Assembly (NCBI RefSeq): GCF_016134045.1
Contig: NZ_CP065915.1
Location: 1,922,001 to 1,986,000, forward strand
From: Pelagovum pacificum
GTDB lineage: Bacteria; Pseudomonadota; Alphaproteobacteria; Rhodobacterales; Rhodobacteraceae
Length of the DNA stretch: 64,000 nt
Direction: 5' to 3'
Position 1 is the stretch's first letter. Every line of letters starts with the position of its first letter. The notes below the pieces were generated by a model. The model worked only from the letters and a program-made list of their open reading frames with translations. It did not search any database and was not told the DNA's origin. Made by a program: the position numbers and the translations under genes. Positions 1-8,803 of this stretch are shown here, piece after piece.

Positions 1-1
1 C

Positions 2-561
2 GATGCCCATTCTCTGGAGCGGGCGGGTGCGAAGATCCTCGCCGCGCTCGAAAACGGGGCGCTGGCATCCGTGGACGCGCCGTGGATCGGGTCCGTGGCC
101 CTCGACGGCAACCTGACGGAGGAGCTGCTGCGCGACATCGCGACATCGGCGCTGTTCGCCGCCGCCGACATCCGCGTCGCGCCCGCTTCGCCCGGAAAGG
201 CGCAACGGCTGCAACCCTTCGTCGGCCATCCCCGTGCGACGCTCTATGTCAATCTCGAGGAGGCCGGGCTGCTCTGCCACTGCAGTTTCGACAGCTCTGC
301 CGACGCGGCCCGCGCCCTGGCAGAGCGCGGCACCGGTCGCGTGCTGGTCACCGACGGCGGACGCGACGCGAGCGCAGCCAAGGCCGGTGGCGCCTGCCAC
401 ACCGCAACGCCGCCCGAAGTTCTGGTGACCCGTGTCACCGGCGCGGGCGACACATTCATGGCGGCCCACATCGCCGCCGAGCGCCGCGGCGCCGGCGATC
501 GCGATGCGCTGGAGCAGGCGCTCCGCGCGGCCGCCGCCTTCGTATCCGGAGACACGCCCCA

Positions 562-565
<4 letters not shown>
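2..565 (+). CDS. psuK: Pseudouridine kinase, PfkB family (5' truncated)
   Basis: The 3' part of a PfkB/ribokinase-fold sugar kinase; the reading frame is open to the left edge, so the start lies outside the window. The C-terminal PfkB signature VTGAGDTFMAAH is visible; its Asp is the usual catalytic base and GAGD forms the anion hole. The next gene is psuG and overlaps it by 4 bp (ATGA), which points to pseudouridine as substrate: the kinase makes pseudouridine 5'-phosphate and PsuG cleaves it. PfkB signature and operon are seen; substrate is inferred from the neighbour. Another PfkB nucleoside kinase is possible but less likely. Confidence 0.85.
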
Positions 566-1476
<911 letters not shown>

Positions 1477-1559
1477 CAGCCCCCGGCGCGTGGGCGTGCG
1501 TTGTTTTCAAGGGGGCGATCCATTAGATACGACTGGACGCGTTCCACGAAGGCACCAAA

Positions 1560-2342
1560 TTGACAGAGCCCCAGTCCCCGGACCATCCTCCGAAGCCGCG
1601 CTTGCGCATCTTCGGCAGGCTTCTTGCCGGGCTTCGCAACAATCTGCTGACCGGGATCATCGTGATCGCGCCGGTCGGCCTGACGGTCTGGCTGATCTGG
1701 ACAGTCGTCGGCTGGGTCGACGGGTTCGTCTGGCCATTCGTGCCCGCGTACTGGCACCCGACGGAGATCTTCAACCGCTCGCTCGGCCTCGTCGGCGAGG
1801 ACCGGATCGAAGTGAACGTCCGCGGCCTCGGCGTCGTGGTCTTCGTGGTCTTCACCATCCTCGTCGGCTGGATCGCCAAGGGGCTGATCGGTCGCTCCTT
1901 CATCCGCTGGGGCGAGAGCATGGTCGGCCGCCTGCCGGTCGTCCGCTCGATCTACAACGGTGTGAAACAGATCGCCGAGACGGTCTTCGCCCAGTCCGAG
2001 ACGAGCTTCGAGAAGGCCTGCCTGATCGAGTATCCGCGCAAGGGGATCTGGGCCGTCGGCTTCATCTCGACCAACACGCGTGGCGAGGTGCGCGAAAAGT
2101 CGACCGGGCAGGAGATGCTGTCGATCTTCCTGCCGACGACTCCGAACCCGACCTCCGGCTTCCTGCTGTTCCTGCCCAAGGACCAGGTGATCGAACTCGA
2201 TATGTCGATCGAGGAAGCGGCCAAGCTCGTGATCTCCGCCGGGCTGGTCTACCCCGGCTCCCGCGACGAAGTGTTGCCGGAGGCTCTGGAGAAGGAGGCC
2301 GACCGCCTCGCCAAGACGAACCGGGAACACGAGAGGGCGTGA
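1560..2342 (+). CDS. DUF502 family membrane protein
   Basis: 260 residues starting at TTG, with a GAAGG-type ribosome site 7 nt upstream; no other in-frame start fits. After a proline-rich, basic N-terminus there is a membrane segment at about residues 30-55 and a second at about 88-108, followed by a soluble domain with the family patterns GRLPVVRSIYNGVKQ and PTTPNPTSGF. This is the DUF502 family, conserved in proteobacteria and without an agreed biochemical role; plant homologues are called COV. It lies 84 bp after psuG and immediately before a LysE-type exporter. Membrane location is seen, function is unknown. Confidence 0.8.
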   Translation: MTEPQSPDHPPKPRLRIFGRLLAGLRNNLLTGIIVIAPVGLTVWLIWTVVGWVDGFVWPFVPAYWHPTEIFNRSLGLVGEDRIEVNVRGLGVVVFVVFTILVGWIAKGLIGRSFIRWGESMVGRLPVVRSIYNGVKQIAETVFAQSETSFEKACLIEYPRKGIWAVGFISTNTRGEVREKSTGQEMLSIFLPTTPNPTSGFLLFLPKDQVIELDMSIEEAAKLVISAGLVYPGSRDEVLPEALEKEADRLAKTNREHERA

Positions 2343-2346
2343 CCCC

Positions 2347-2958
2347 GTGACGATGCTCGGGCCTGCGCTCACCGGCTTCCTCACCGGGTTCTCCCTCATC
2401 CTCGCCATAGGGGCGCAGAATGCCTTCGTGCTGCGGCAGGGTCTGTTGCGGACACATGTCTTCGAGCTATGCCTGCTCTGCGCTCTGTCGGACGCGCTTC
2501 TCATCACTGCCGGGGTGGCCGGGTTCGGCGCCATCACCGCTGCCCTGCCCATGCTGCCGACGATCATGACGCTGGGCGGCGCGGCCTTCCTGCTGGTCTA
2601 CGGGGCGCTGCGGCTCAAGGCCGCGTGGGACGGAGACTACCACATGACGCTCACTGGCGGGTCGGCGCCACTTGCCGCGACGCTTGCGACCGGCGCGGCC
2701 TTCACCTGGCTCAACCCGCATGTCTACCTCGATACGCTTGGCCTCGTCGGGGCGGTCTCCACGCAATACGAGGCGCTCGGCCCCAAGACGGCTTTCGGGA
2801 TCGGCGCGGTTACGGCGTCCTTCGTCTTCTTCTTCTCGCTCGGCTACGGGGCGCGGCTGCTGGCGCCGGTGATGACGTCCGCCCGCGCGTGGCGCTGGCT
2901 AGACATCGGGATCGGCATCGTGATGTGGGCGCTCGCCGCGAAGCTGCTCCTCAGCTGA
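2347..2958 (+). CDS. LysE/ArgO family amino acid exporter
   Basis: 203 residues with about six hydrophobic segments. The N-terminal signature LILAIGAQNAFVLRQGL is characteristic of the LysE/ArgO branch, exporters of basic amino acids such as arginine and lysine. I take GTG at 2347 because the purine-rich GAGAGGG lies about 8 nt before it; an ATG two codons later is the alternative. The gene starts 4 bp after the DUF502 stop, so they are probably cotranscribed. The last 8 bp overlap the 3' end of the convergent patatin gene. Substrate is inferred from the subfamily motif only. Confidence 0.85.
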   Translation: MTMLGPALTGFLTGFSLILAIGAQNAFVLRQGLLRTHVFELCLLCALSDALLITAGVAGFGAITAALPMLPTIMTLGGAAFLLVYGALRLKAAWDGDYHMTLTGGSAPLAATLATGAAFTWLNPHVYLDTLGLVGAVSTQYEALGPKTAFGIGAVTASFVFFFSLGYGARLLAPVMTSARAWRWLDIGIGIVMWALAAKLLLS

Positions 2959-3973
2959 ACATCTCGCGCAGGTCGACCGTGCCGCGCTCGTTCAGGTCGC
3001 TCCAGTGCGCGTCGAGGAACTTCTCCGCCGCCTCGCGCCCCGCCGCCTTGAGACGGGCCAGCACGACCGGGGTCGGCACCATCTTCGTGGCGATGTTGAG
3101 CTCGTTCATCAGCATGTCGTCCGAGATCATGTGGACGAGCACTTCCTTCATCGCCCCCTTCTGCACCGCACCGTCCCCAAGCAGGCGATGGACGAAGGAC
3201 ACCGCCCGAAGCTCCCGCAGTAGCGAGGAGTTGAAGCTGATCTCGTTGATGCGGTTCTGGATCGCCTGCGGATAGGTCGGTACTTCCTCCCGGTAGAGCG
3301 GATTGATGTTCACGATCACCACGTCGTCGGGCAGGTGCCTGGCGTAGAGCGGGAACAGCGCCGGATTGCCGGTGTAGCCGCCGTCCCAGTAAGCCTCGCC
3401 GTCGATCTCGACCGCCTGGAACAGCGTCGGCAGACAGGCGGAGGCAAGCACGGCGTCCGCCGTGATCCCCTCGCCCGAGAAAACCCGGATCTTGCCGCTG
3501 CGCACGTTGGTCGCGCAGATATAGAGCTCCGGCCCGTCGGCCGCGCAGACATGGTCGAAGGCAAGCTCGGACAGGATGTGCCGCAGCGGGTTCTTGAAGA
3601 CGGACCCGTAGACATAGGGCGACATCATCCGCGACGAGATATCGAACGCGGCGAATGCCGGCGAATACTCGATCGCCTTCGCCAACGCCGGCGCGGACGG
3701 CGCGAAGGCGTCGATCCAGGCCGTCAGCCGGTTGTCGGTGACCGCGCCGACCTGAGTCCAGAGCCAGTCGAGACGGGCGCGGGCGCCGTCATTGCCGTCC
3801 TCGACCAGCCCCGCCTTCAACGCTGCGGCATTGAGAGCGCCGGCCGAGGTGCCCGACATCGCGGCGATCTCGACCCGGCCATCCTCGAGCAGCCGGTCGA
3901 GCACACCCCAGGTGAAGGCGCCATGCGCCCCACCACCCTGCAGCGCGAGGTTGATGCGTTTCGGTTCAGCCAC
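2951..3973 (-). CDS. Patatin-like phospholipase
   Basis: 340 residues with a GTG start. The patatin fold elements are present: glycine-rich oxyanion loop GGGAHG at about residues 13-18, nucleophile elbow GTSAG with Ser43, and the DGG motif with the catalytic Asp at about residue 197 (WDGGYTGNP). Such serine lipases act as a Ser-Asp dyad on phospholipids or other acyl esters. No signal peptide, so probably intracellular. The start directly abuts the bdhA stop, giving a bdhA-patatin operon. In PHB-making alphaproteobacteria this pairing is common; a role in lipid or polyhydroxybutyrate turnover is inference only. Confidence 0.85.
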   Translation of the reverse strand: MAEPKRINLALQGGGAHGAFTWGVLDRLLEDGRVEIAAMSGTSAGALNAAALKAGLVEDGNDGARARLDWLWTQVGAVTDNRLTAWIDAFAPSAPALAKAIEYSPAFAAFDISSRMMSPYVYGSVFKNPLRHILSELAFDHVCAADGPELYICATNVRSGKIRVFSGEGITADAVLASACLPTLFQAVEIDGEAYWDGGYTGNPALFPLYARHLPDDVVIVNINPLYREEVPTYPQAIQNRINEISFNSSLLRELRAVSFVHRLLGDGAVQKGAMKEVLVHMISDDMLMNELNIATKMVPTPVVLARLKAAGREAAEKFLDAHWSDLNERGTVDLREMFS

Positions 3974-4747
3974 CTACCGCGCCGTCCAGCCGCCATCCAT
4001 GCTGTGGGTCGTGCCCGTCATCTGCGCAGCATGGTCGGAGCAGAGGAACACCGCCAGCCCGCCGAGCTGCTCGAGCGTGGCGAACTCCTTCGAGGGTTGG
4101 CGATCCAGGATCACCTCGCGGATCGCCGTCTCGCGGTCCATGTCGTACTGCTTCATCGTATCGGGGATCTGGGCCTCGACGAGCGGTGTCATCACGTAGC
4201 CCGGACAGATCGCGTTCGCGGTGATCGGCTCCTCCGCCGTCTCGAGCGCGGTCACCTTGGTAAATCCGACGACCCCGTGCTTGGCCGCGACATAGGCCCC
4301 CTTGTAGGGAGAGGCCCGAAGGCCGTGGGCGGAGGAGATGTTGATCACCCTGCCCCACCCGGCCTTGCGCATCATCGGCAGCGCGGCCGCCGTGGTGTGA
4401 AAGACCGAGGACAGCATGATCGCGATGAGGGCGTCCCACTTCTCGACCGGGAACTCTTCGATCGGGGCGACATGCTGGATGCCGGCGTTGTTGACGAGGA
4501 TGTCGCAGGTGCCCGCCTGTTCGACCAGCGCTCGGGCTTCCTCGCCTCTGGACAGGTCGCCCTTGATGTAGCGCGCGGTGACGCCGAATTCCTTGCCGAC
4601 CTCCTCAGCCAGCGCGTGATCCTCGTCCCGGTCGGTGAAGGAGTTCAGCACGACATTCGCGCCCTCTGCGGCGAGCGCGCGCGCGACGCCGAGCCCGATG
4701 CCGGAGTTCGATCCCGTGACGACGGCGGTTTTCCCCTTGATGGACAT
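3974..4747 (-). CDS. bdhA: 3-hydroxybutyrate dehydrogenase (SDR)
   Basis: 257-residue short-chain dehydrogenase that interconverts D-3-hydroxybutyrate and acetoacetate with NAD. The Rossmann motif TGSNSGIG is at residues 11-18, the NNAG motif follows, and the catalytic Ser-Tyr-Lys set is in SSAHG...YKGAYVAAKHG. The C-terminal part (GYVMTPLVEAQIPD, HSMDGGWTAR) matches 3-hydroxybutyrate dehydrogenases rather than general ketoreductases. It is the first gene of a two-gene minus-strand operon with the patatin phospholipase. The role is use of polyhydroxybutyrate or ketone bodies. The start ATG is preceded by AGAG purines. Confidence 0.93.
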   Translation of the reverse strand: MSIKGKTAVVTGSNSGIGLGVARALAAEGANVVLNSFTDRDEDHALAEEVGKEFGVTARYIKGDLSRGEEARALVEQAGTCDILVNNAGIQHVAPIEEFPVEKWDALIAIMLSSVFHTTAAALPMMRKAGWGRVINISSAHGLRASPYKGAYVAAKHGVVGFTKVTALETAEEPITANAICPGYVMTPLVEAQIPDTMKQYDMDRETAIREVILDRQPSKEFATLEQLGGLAVFLCSDHAAQMTGTTHSMDGGWTAR

Positions 4748-5023
4748 GGCTCTGCTCTCTCCGAGGTCTGGACTGATTGATCACGCCGCCCGGTGGCCGG
4801 CTCTCGAAAGAGATAGTGCTGCGGGTGCGAACTCAGTTCAACCTCCCGCACCGCTCGCGGACTCGGCAAGTGTCCGCCAAGGCGTCGAAAGGCGGATTGC
4901 CGCTACGCGCCTCGCGGGCGATGACGCACGTCTCGCCGCACCGATTCTTCCGATGGATTTGCCGAGGGGATTCGCGCGCGCCGGGCGGAATTGCAGAAGC
5001 ACGCTGCTTACCAATGCATCAAA

Positions 5024-5052
5024 GAAAAAAACGCCCGCACAAGGCGGGCGTT
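5024..5052 (-). terminator. Intrinsic terminator of the small-RNA candidate
   Basis: Minus-strand hairpin: 9-bp perfect stem AACGCCCGC/GCGGGCGTT with 5-nt loop, followed by a run of T (seven, counting the end of the stem) and then C. No minus-strand protein gene ends here, so the terminator implies a non-coding transcript. Confidence 0.8.
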
Positions 5053-5099
5053 AAGTTATTGAGGCAGGTTTCATACAGGCAAGAAACCTATCGAGCAGT
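5024..5099 (-). ncRNA. Candidate trans-acting small RNA, about 76 nt
   Basis: A compact transcription unit without a convincing reading frame. Reading the minus strand, a sigma70-type promoter puts the start at an A (5099). The RNA would form a first hairpin with arms AGGTTTC and GAAACCT (plus 5066-5089), a short A/U-rich linker, and then a perfect intrinsic terminator with stem AACGCCCGC/GCGGGCGTT ending in seven U. It lies in the 466-bp gap between bdhA and the solute-binding protein gene and is divergent to the latter. I do not recognise the family. All elements are seen; that it is a regulatory RNA is inference. Confidence 0.6.
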
Positions 5100-5105
5100 G
5101 CCCCC

Positions 5106-5134
5106 CTTATAAGCAATCTGCCGCGACTGTCCAA
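5106..5134 (-). promoter_or_regulatory. Sigma70-type promoter of the small-RNA candidate
   Basis: On the minus strand: -35 TTGGAC (plus 5129-5134), exactly 17 nt spacer, -10 TATAAG (plus 5106-5111). Seven bases further the expected start is an A at 5099. This is one of the closest matches to the consensus in the window, in a gene-free interval. Confidence 0.6.
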
Positions 5135-5143
5135 GGTAAAAGT

Positions 5144-5172
5144 TTGATAAGGCTGGCGGACGTCTCTACGCT
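5144..5172 (+). promoter_or_regulatory. Possible promoter of the solute-binding protein gene
   Basis: TTGATA at 5144-5149, 17-nt spacer, TACGCT at 5167-5172, about 40 bp before the start codon. Moderate match to the sigma70 consensus; it would be divergent to the small-RNA promoter about 10 bp away. Confidence 0.35.
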
Positions 5173-5213
5173 CATCCTCAAGATCAACAGGGAGCAGAGG
5201 GATTGTCGCTGAA

Positions 5214-7031
5214 ATGAGATCGCAGATTTTCGCCCGAACCGGGCTCGCCGCCATCGCCGTTTCGCTGACACTCGGCGTCACATCCGCCACCGCCGAGCCG
5301 GCCCACGGCATAGCTATGTACGGGGAGCCCGAGCTCCCACCGGATTTTGTGGCGCTCCCCTATGCCAACCCGGACGCACCCGTGGGCGGCCGGATCGTTG
5401 AGGCCAACGTCGGCACGTTCGATTCCCTCAATCCCTACATCCGCAAAGGCAACGTCCCCTGGCAGATCCGCTTCTACATCGGCGAGACGCTGATGGGCCG
5501 GTCGCTGGACGAACCCTTCACGCTCTACGGGCTGCTCGCCGAGTCGATCGAGACCGGACCGAATCGTGAGTGGGTCGAGTTCACGCTGCGCCCGGAGGCG
5601 GAGTTCTCCGATGGCTCACCCGTCACCGTCGAGGACGTGATCTGGTCGTTCGAGACGCTCGGGACCGAGGGCAACCCGCGCTACGCCTCCTTCTGGTCCG
5701 CCGTCGAGAGCCTGGAACAGACCGGCGAGCGCACCGTGCGCTTCACCTTCAACACCGACAACCGCGAGCTTGCGCTTCTGGCCGGTATGCGGCCGATCCT
5801 GAAGAAGGCGCAGTTCGAAGGGCTCGACTTCGCCGAGGAAGGCGACAGCGTCGTGCCGATCGCCTCCTCCCCCTACGTGATCGACGATTACGAGATGGGC
5901 CGCTTCGTCTCGCTGCGCCGCAACCCCGACTACTGGGGCTGGGATGTGCCGTTCCGCGCCGGCAGCTTCAACATCGAAGAATACCGGCTGGAATTCTTCG
6001 GCGATGAGACAGCCGCGTTCGAGGCCTTCAAGGCCGGCGAAGTCACCACGACGCGCGAGTTCAGCGGCGGTCGCTGGCAGACACAGTATGACTTCCCCGC
6101 CATCCAGTCGGGCGAATACGTCAAGGAAGAGATCGCGCACGAACGGCCGTCGGGGATGACCGGCTTCGTGATGAACACCCGCAACCCGCTGTTTCAGGAC
6201 TGGCAGGTGCGCGAGGCGCTCATCACCGTCTTCAACTTCGAGTTCATCAACGACGCGATGACCGGCGGGGCACAGCCGCGCATCACCTCCTACTTCTCCA
6301 ACTCGCCGCTTTCGATGGATCACGGCCCTGCCGAGGGCCGCGTGCTCGAGCTGCTGGAGCAATATTCCGACGACCTCCTGCCCGGCGCCATCGAAGGCTA
6401 CGACCTGCCCGTCTCCGACGGCAGCGAGCGCAACCGCGCCGGCACCGCGCGTGCGCTGGAGCTGTTCGAAGAAGCTGGCTGGACCATCGAGGACGGCGTT
6501 ATGCAGAACGAGGAAGGTGAACCCTTCGAGTTCGATATCCTTCTCGAACAGGGCGGCAGCGAGAATTCCTCGATCATCGACATGTACCTCCAGTCGCTGG
6601 AACGGGTCGGTATCGAGGCGTCCGTCACCACCGTGGACGATGCGCAATATACCGAGCGCACCGACCTCTACGACTTCGACATGACCTACTTCCGCCGGGC
6701 CCTGTCGCTGTCGCCGGGGACGGAGCAGTATCTCTACTGGGGCTCGGAATATGTCGACGAGGAAGCGGGCCGGAACCTGATGGGTGTCAGCTCGCCCGCC
6801 GTCGATGGCCTCGTGGATACGCTGCTGACCGCCACCGACAGCGAGGATTTCTATGCCGCTGCCAAGGCGCTGGACCGGGTGCTGACGACGGGCCGCTACG
6901 TGATCCCGATCTACCAGTGGAACGTCTCGTGGCTGGCCCATGACGCCGCGTTGAAGCACCCCGAGACGATCCCGATCATGGGCGACACGACGAACTGGCT
7001 CCCCGACTACTGGTGGTACGAGGAGGACTGA
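5214..7031 (+). CDS. ABC transporter substrate-binding protein, family 5 (peptide/oligopeptide type)
   Basis: 605-residue periplasmic binding protein. A Sec signal peptide is clear: basic MRSQIFAR, a hydrophobic stretch, then a cleavage site about SATA-EP near residue 27. The rest is the SBP_bac_5 fold, with the family's DGSPVTVEDVIWSF and DYWGWDVPF-type segments. The Ala-His-Gly-Ile-Ala-Met-Tyr-Gly mature start resembles the YejA/microcin-C-like branch of oligopeptide binders. No permease or ATPase genes adjoin it, so it must work with components encoded elsewhere or outside its present operon. Ligand unknown. Strong terminator follows at 7055. Confidence 0.88.
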   Translation: MRSQIFARTGLAAIAVSLTLGVTSATAEPAHGIAMYGEPELPPDFVALPYANPDAPVGGRIVEANVGTFDSLNPYIRKGNVPWQIRFYIGETLMGRSLDEPFTLYGLLAESIETGPNREWVEFTLRPEAEFSDGSPVTVEDVIWSFETLGTEGNPRYASFWSAVESLEQTGERTVRFTFNTDNRELALLAGMRPILKKAQFEGLDFAEEGDSVVPIASSPYVIDDYEMGRFVSLRRNPDYWGWDVPFRAGSFNIEEYRLEFFGDETAAFEAFKAGEVTTTREFSGGRWQTQYDFPAIQSGEYVKEEIAHERPSGMTGFVMNTRNPLFQDWQVREALITVFNFEFINDAMTGGAQPRITSYFSNSPLSMDHGPAEGRVLELLEQYSDDLLPGAIEGYDLPVSDGSERNRAGTARALELFEEAGWTIEDGVMQNEEGEPFEFDILLEQGGSENSSIIDMYLQSLERVGIEASVTTVDDAQYTERTDLYDFDMTYFRRALSLSPGTEQYLYWGSEYVDEEAGRNLMGVSSPAVDGLVDTLLTATDSEDFYAAAKALDRVLTTGRYVIPIYQWNVSWLAHDAALKHPETIPIMGDTTNWLPDYWWYEED

Positions 7032-7054
7032 TCCTCCCGCCCCTAGCACGATCG

Positions 7055-7089
7055 CGGCCCGCCTCCGACAAGGAGGCGGGCCGTTTCAA
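7055..7089 (+). terminator. Intrinsic terminator after the solute-binding protein gene
   Basis: 12-bp perfect stem CGGCCCGCCTCC (7055-7066) / GGAGGCGGGCCG (7072-7083), 5-nt loop, then TTTCAATT. It separates the binding-protein gene from the following small genes. Confidence 0.85.
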
Positions 7090-7181
7090 TTGCAGCGATC
7101 GAGCGTCCGGTGAATTAACCGCCCCTTAAGGTCTGTGTGCTGGCATGTCCCCTGACAACGCGCAGCAGCGGAGGGGTTCTC

Positions 7182-7415
7182 ATGTCCTGGACATCAGTCA
7201 CGGCGGAGTGGCAGGTCTTCATACGCGCTTTCTGCGCCGCCTTCCCCCACCTCGACGGCGAGGCGCTCCGCCGCTTTCGCGGCGACCGTGCGAAGCTCGT
7301 AACCTATCTCTCCGAAGCTCACGACCTGACCGAGGCGGAGGCGTGCGAGACGCTGACCGACTGGTTCGACCTGAACGGGCCGCGGATTCTCGCCGAACTT
7401 GCCCGTGCGGCCTAG
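7182..7415 (+). CDS. Small CsbD-like protein, copy 1 of 3
   Basis: 77 residues from ATG 7182, chosen because GGAGGGG lies 5-10 nt upstream; the longer in-frame extension has no such site. I see no signal peptide or membrane segment. The sequence pattern EW..F, then GDR..LV..LSE, then EA....L.DW aligns without gaps to the second half of CsbD/YjbJ stress proteins (G-R-x-x-LV...A...V-DW). Classical CsbD proteins are small, acidic, helical and induced by stress. Two further diverged copies follow. CsbD kinship is my inference from the spacing of conserved residues. Confidence 0.6.
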   Translation: MSWTSVTAEWQVFIRAFCAAFPHLDGEALRRFRGDRAKLVTYLSEAHDLTEAEACETLTDWFDLNGPRILAELARAA

Positions 7416-7468
7416 GAACCGGGACTCCGCGCGGGTGTTGGTCTTGCGAATGAACGGAGGACTACAAC

Positions 7469-7816
7469 ATGGAATGGCGTGAGGTTTCGTCGAACTGGAC
7501 CGCTTTCGTCCCCAGCGTGCTGACCCGCTGGCCCGCGATCGAAGAAGAAGAGGCGCTGGATGTCGATGGTGACCGTGCGCGTCTGACCACGCTGGTCGCG
7601 AACCGCATGGCGATGAGCCAGGCAGTTGCCGACGGCGAAGTCACCGACTGGCTGATGGGCATGGCCCCGGCCGATACGATGATGGACGAAAGCCTGGACA
7701 ATGCCCGGATCAGCGCATCCGCGGCGGACATTCCTCCGGGCGAGGACGTCTATTCCGAAGACGCCGAGTTCGGCGACGACAATGAAGCTGACCCGCCGGT
7801 GGGACGCACCGGTTGA
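7469..7816 (+). CDS. Small CsbD-like protein, copy 2 of 3, with acidic tail
   Basis: 115 residues, ATG with GGAGG 7 nt upstream. The first 65 residues repeat the pattern of the preceding gene (MEW.....NW..F......W........DGDRARL...VA.RM.......VTDW), and a very acidic tail of about 45 residues (runs of Asp/Glu) is added. No cysteine, signal peptide or membrane segment. 53 bp after copy 1 and overlapping the nominal upstream extension of copy 3, so the three probably form one operon. Function unknown; CsbD-like stress role is only suggested by residue spacing. Confidence 0.55.
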   Translation: MEWREVSSNWTAFVPSVLTRWPAIEEEEALDVDGDRARLTTLVANRMAMSQAVADGEVTDWLMGMAPADTMMDESLDNARISASAADIPPGEDVYSEDAEFGDDNEADPPVGRTG

Positions 7817-7857
7817 CCGAAGCCGCCGCACGCGGCGCAGAGGCAAAGGAGCAAGAC

Positions 7858-8076
7858 ATGAACTGGCAGGACATTACCCGTAATCCCGATCCCGTTGTCG
7901 AAGAGCTGCGGCAGCACTTCCCGGCGACAGATCCGGACGAAGTCCTCAAGACGGACAAAGAGCGCGCGGTTGAGAAGCTGGCCCGCGCCAATGATCTGAC
8001 GCGCCGCGAGGCGCAGGTGGAACTGGACGACCTGATGTTCGCCACCGACCTTCGCCGCTATCGCCGCAAGGCGTGA
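7858..8076 (+). CDS. Small CsbD-like protein, copy 3 of 3
   Basis: 72 residues starting at ATG 7858, supported by AAAGGAG 6-11 nt upstream and by the shared MxW start of the other two copies. An upstream TTG at 7813 would overlap the previous gene and is unlikely. It keeps the framework (NWQDIT, FP..D.DEVL, KERAVEKLA, NDLTRREA..ELDDL) but has lost the second Trp. Ends in a basic RRYRRKA. Last gene of the trio, followed by a bidirectional terminator. Function unknown. Confidence 0.55.
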   Translation: MNWQDITRNPDPVVEELRQHFPATDPDEVLKTDKERAVEKLARANDLTRREAQVELDDLMFATDLRRYRRKA

Positions 8077-8086
8077 TCTGCGCTGC

Positions 8087-8114
8087 GCGGAAGGCTCTTC
8101 GAAGGGCCTTCCGC
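8087..8114. terminator. Bidirectional terminator between the CsbD-like trio and the XRE gene
   Basis: Stem GCGGAAGGC (8087-8095) / GCCTTCCGC (8106-8114) with a 10-nt loop, lying between two convergent stop codons. No long U tract on either side, so efficiency is uncertain. Confidence 0.6.
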
Positions 8115-8115
8115 C

Positions 8116-8739
8116 CTACCCGACCGATGTCACCCAGAGGATCGTCGCATCGTCGGGGCTGATGGACACCACGTTGTGTCCCATCGCAGCGTCGTAATAG
8201 GCGCTGTCGCCGCGTCGCATGTCGACCGGCTCGTAGAATTCCGTGAACAGCCTGATCTGCCCGGTGAGGACGTAAAGGAACTCTTCCCCGTCGTGGCGGA
8301 CCCAGCCATCGAACTCCTCGAAGGTTCTGGCCCGAATCCGCGCGTGGTAGGGTAACATCTTCTTCTGGCTCAGGCTTTCGGCCAGCAACTCGTGCTCGTA
8401 GGTCGTCGTGGCATGAGCCGCACCCTCGCCCGTCCGGGTCAGCGACATGCGCCCGTTGACGCGGCTGTCTGCCGGCGGCGTGAAGAGTTGCGGGATGGAG
8501 ATGTCGAGCCCGGTCGCCAGCTTCTTCAGCGCGTCATAGGTCGGCGACATCTGACCGTTCTCGATCTTCGACAGCGTCGAGCGTGCCAGCCCGGCCTTCT
8601 TCGCAGCCTGCTCCAGCGTCCAGTCCCGCTCCTTGCGCAGGCCCCGCACACGCTCGCCTAGGTCCAGCGGCTGAACAGCCGCATCCGGTCCGCGAGAGCG
8701 GGTGACCCGAAGCAATGTGCCGTTGTCCCTGATCGTCAT
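8116..8739 (-). CDS. XRE-family transcriptional regulator with C-terminal cupin domain
   Basis: 207 residues. Residues about 28-82 form a Cro/C1 helix-turn-helix (LGERVRGLRKERDWTLEQAAKKAGLARSTLSKIENG split over its helices; only short parts quoted as motif: STLSKIENGQMSPT). Residues about 125-205 form a cupin_2 barrel (HDGEEFLYVLTG...GDSAYYDAAMGHNV). Proteins of this layout sense small molecules, often amines or amino acids, and repress catabolic genes. It stands alone, convergent with the CsbD-like genes and divergent from the DsbA-like gene 65 bp away, which is a possible target. Ligand unknown. Confidence 0.88.
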   Translation of the reverse strand: MTIRDNGTLLRVTRSRGPDAAVQPLDLGERVRGLRKERDWTLEQAAKKAGLARSTLSKIENGQMSPTYDALKKLATGLDISIPQLFTPPADSRVNGRMSLTRTGEGAAHATTTYEHELLAESLSQKKMLPYHARIRARTFEEFDGWVRHDGEEFLYVLTGQIRLFTEFYEPVDMRRGDSAYYDAAMGHNVVSISPDDATILWVTSVG

Positions 8740-8803
8740 GAGCCGTCATAGGCGCAAATCCGCGAAGCTTGCAACCTGCGCCGCCGGAAGCTAGCGGTTG
8801 GCC

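Noticed and set aside
5051-5311. An 86-residue minus-strand frame over the small-RNA region
   Set aside because: It starts inside the solute-binding protein gene, has no ribosome site, overlaps the sRNA promoter and ends at the terminator stem by chance.
7415-7439. GGAAC-N16-TGTT, resembling an EcfG general-stress promoter before the second CsbD-like gene
   Set aside because: The GGAAC overlaps the stop codon region of the first gene, the -10 is off consensus, and Rhodobacterales generally lack EcfG; too weak to list.
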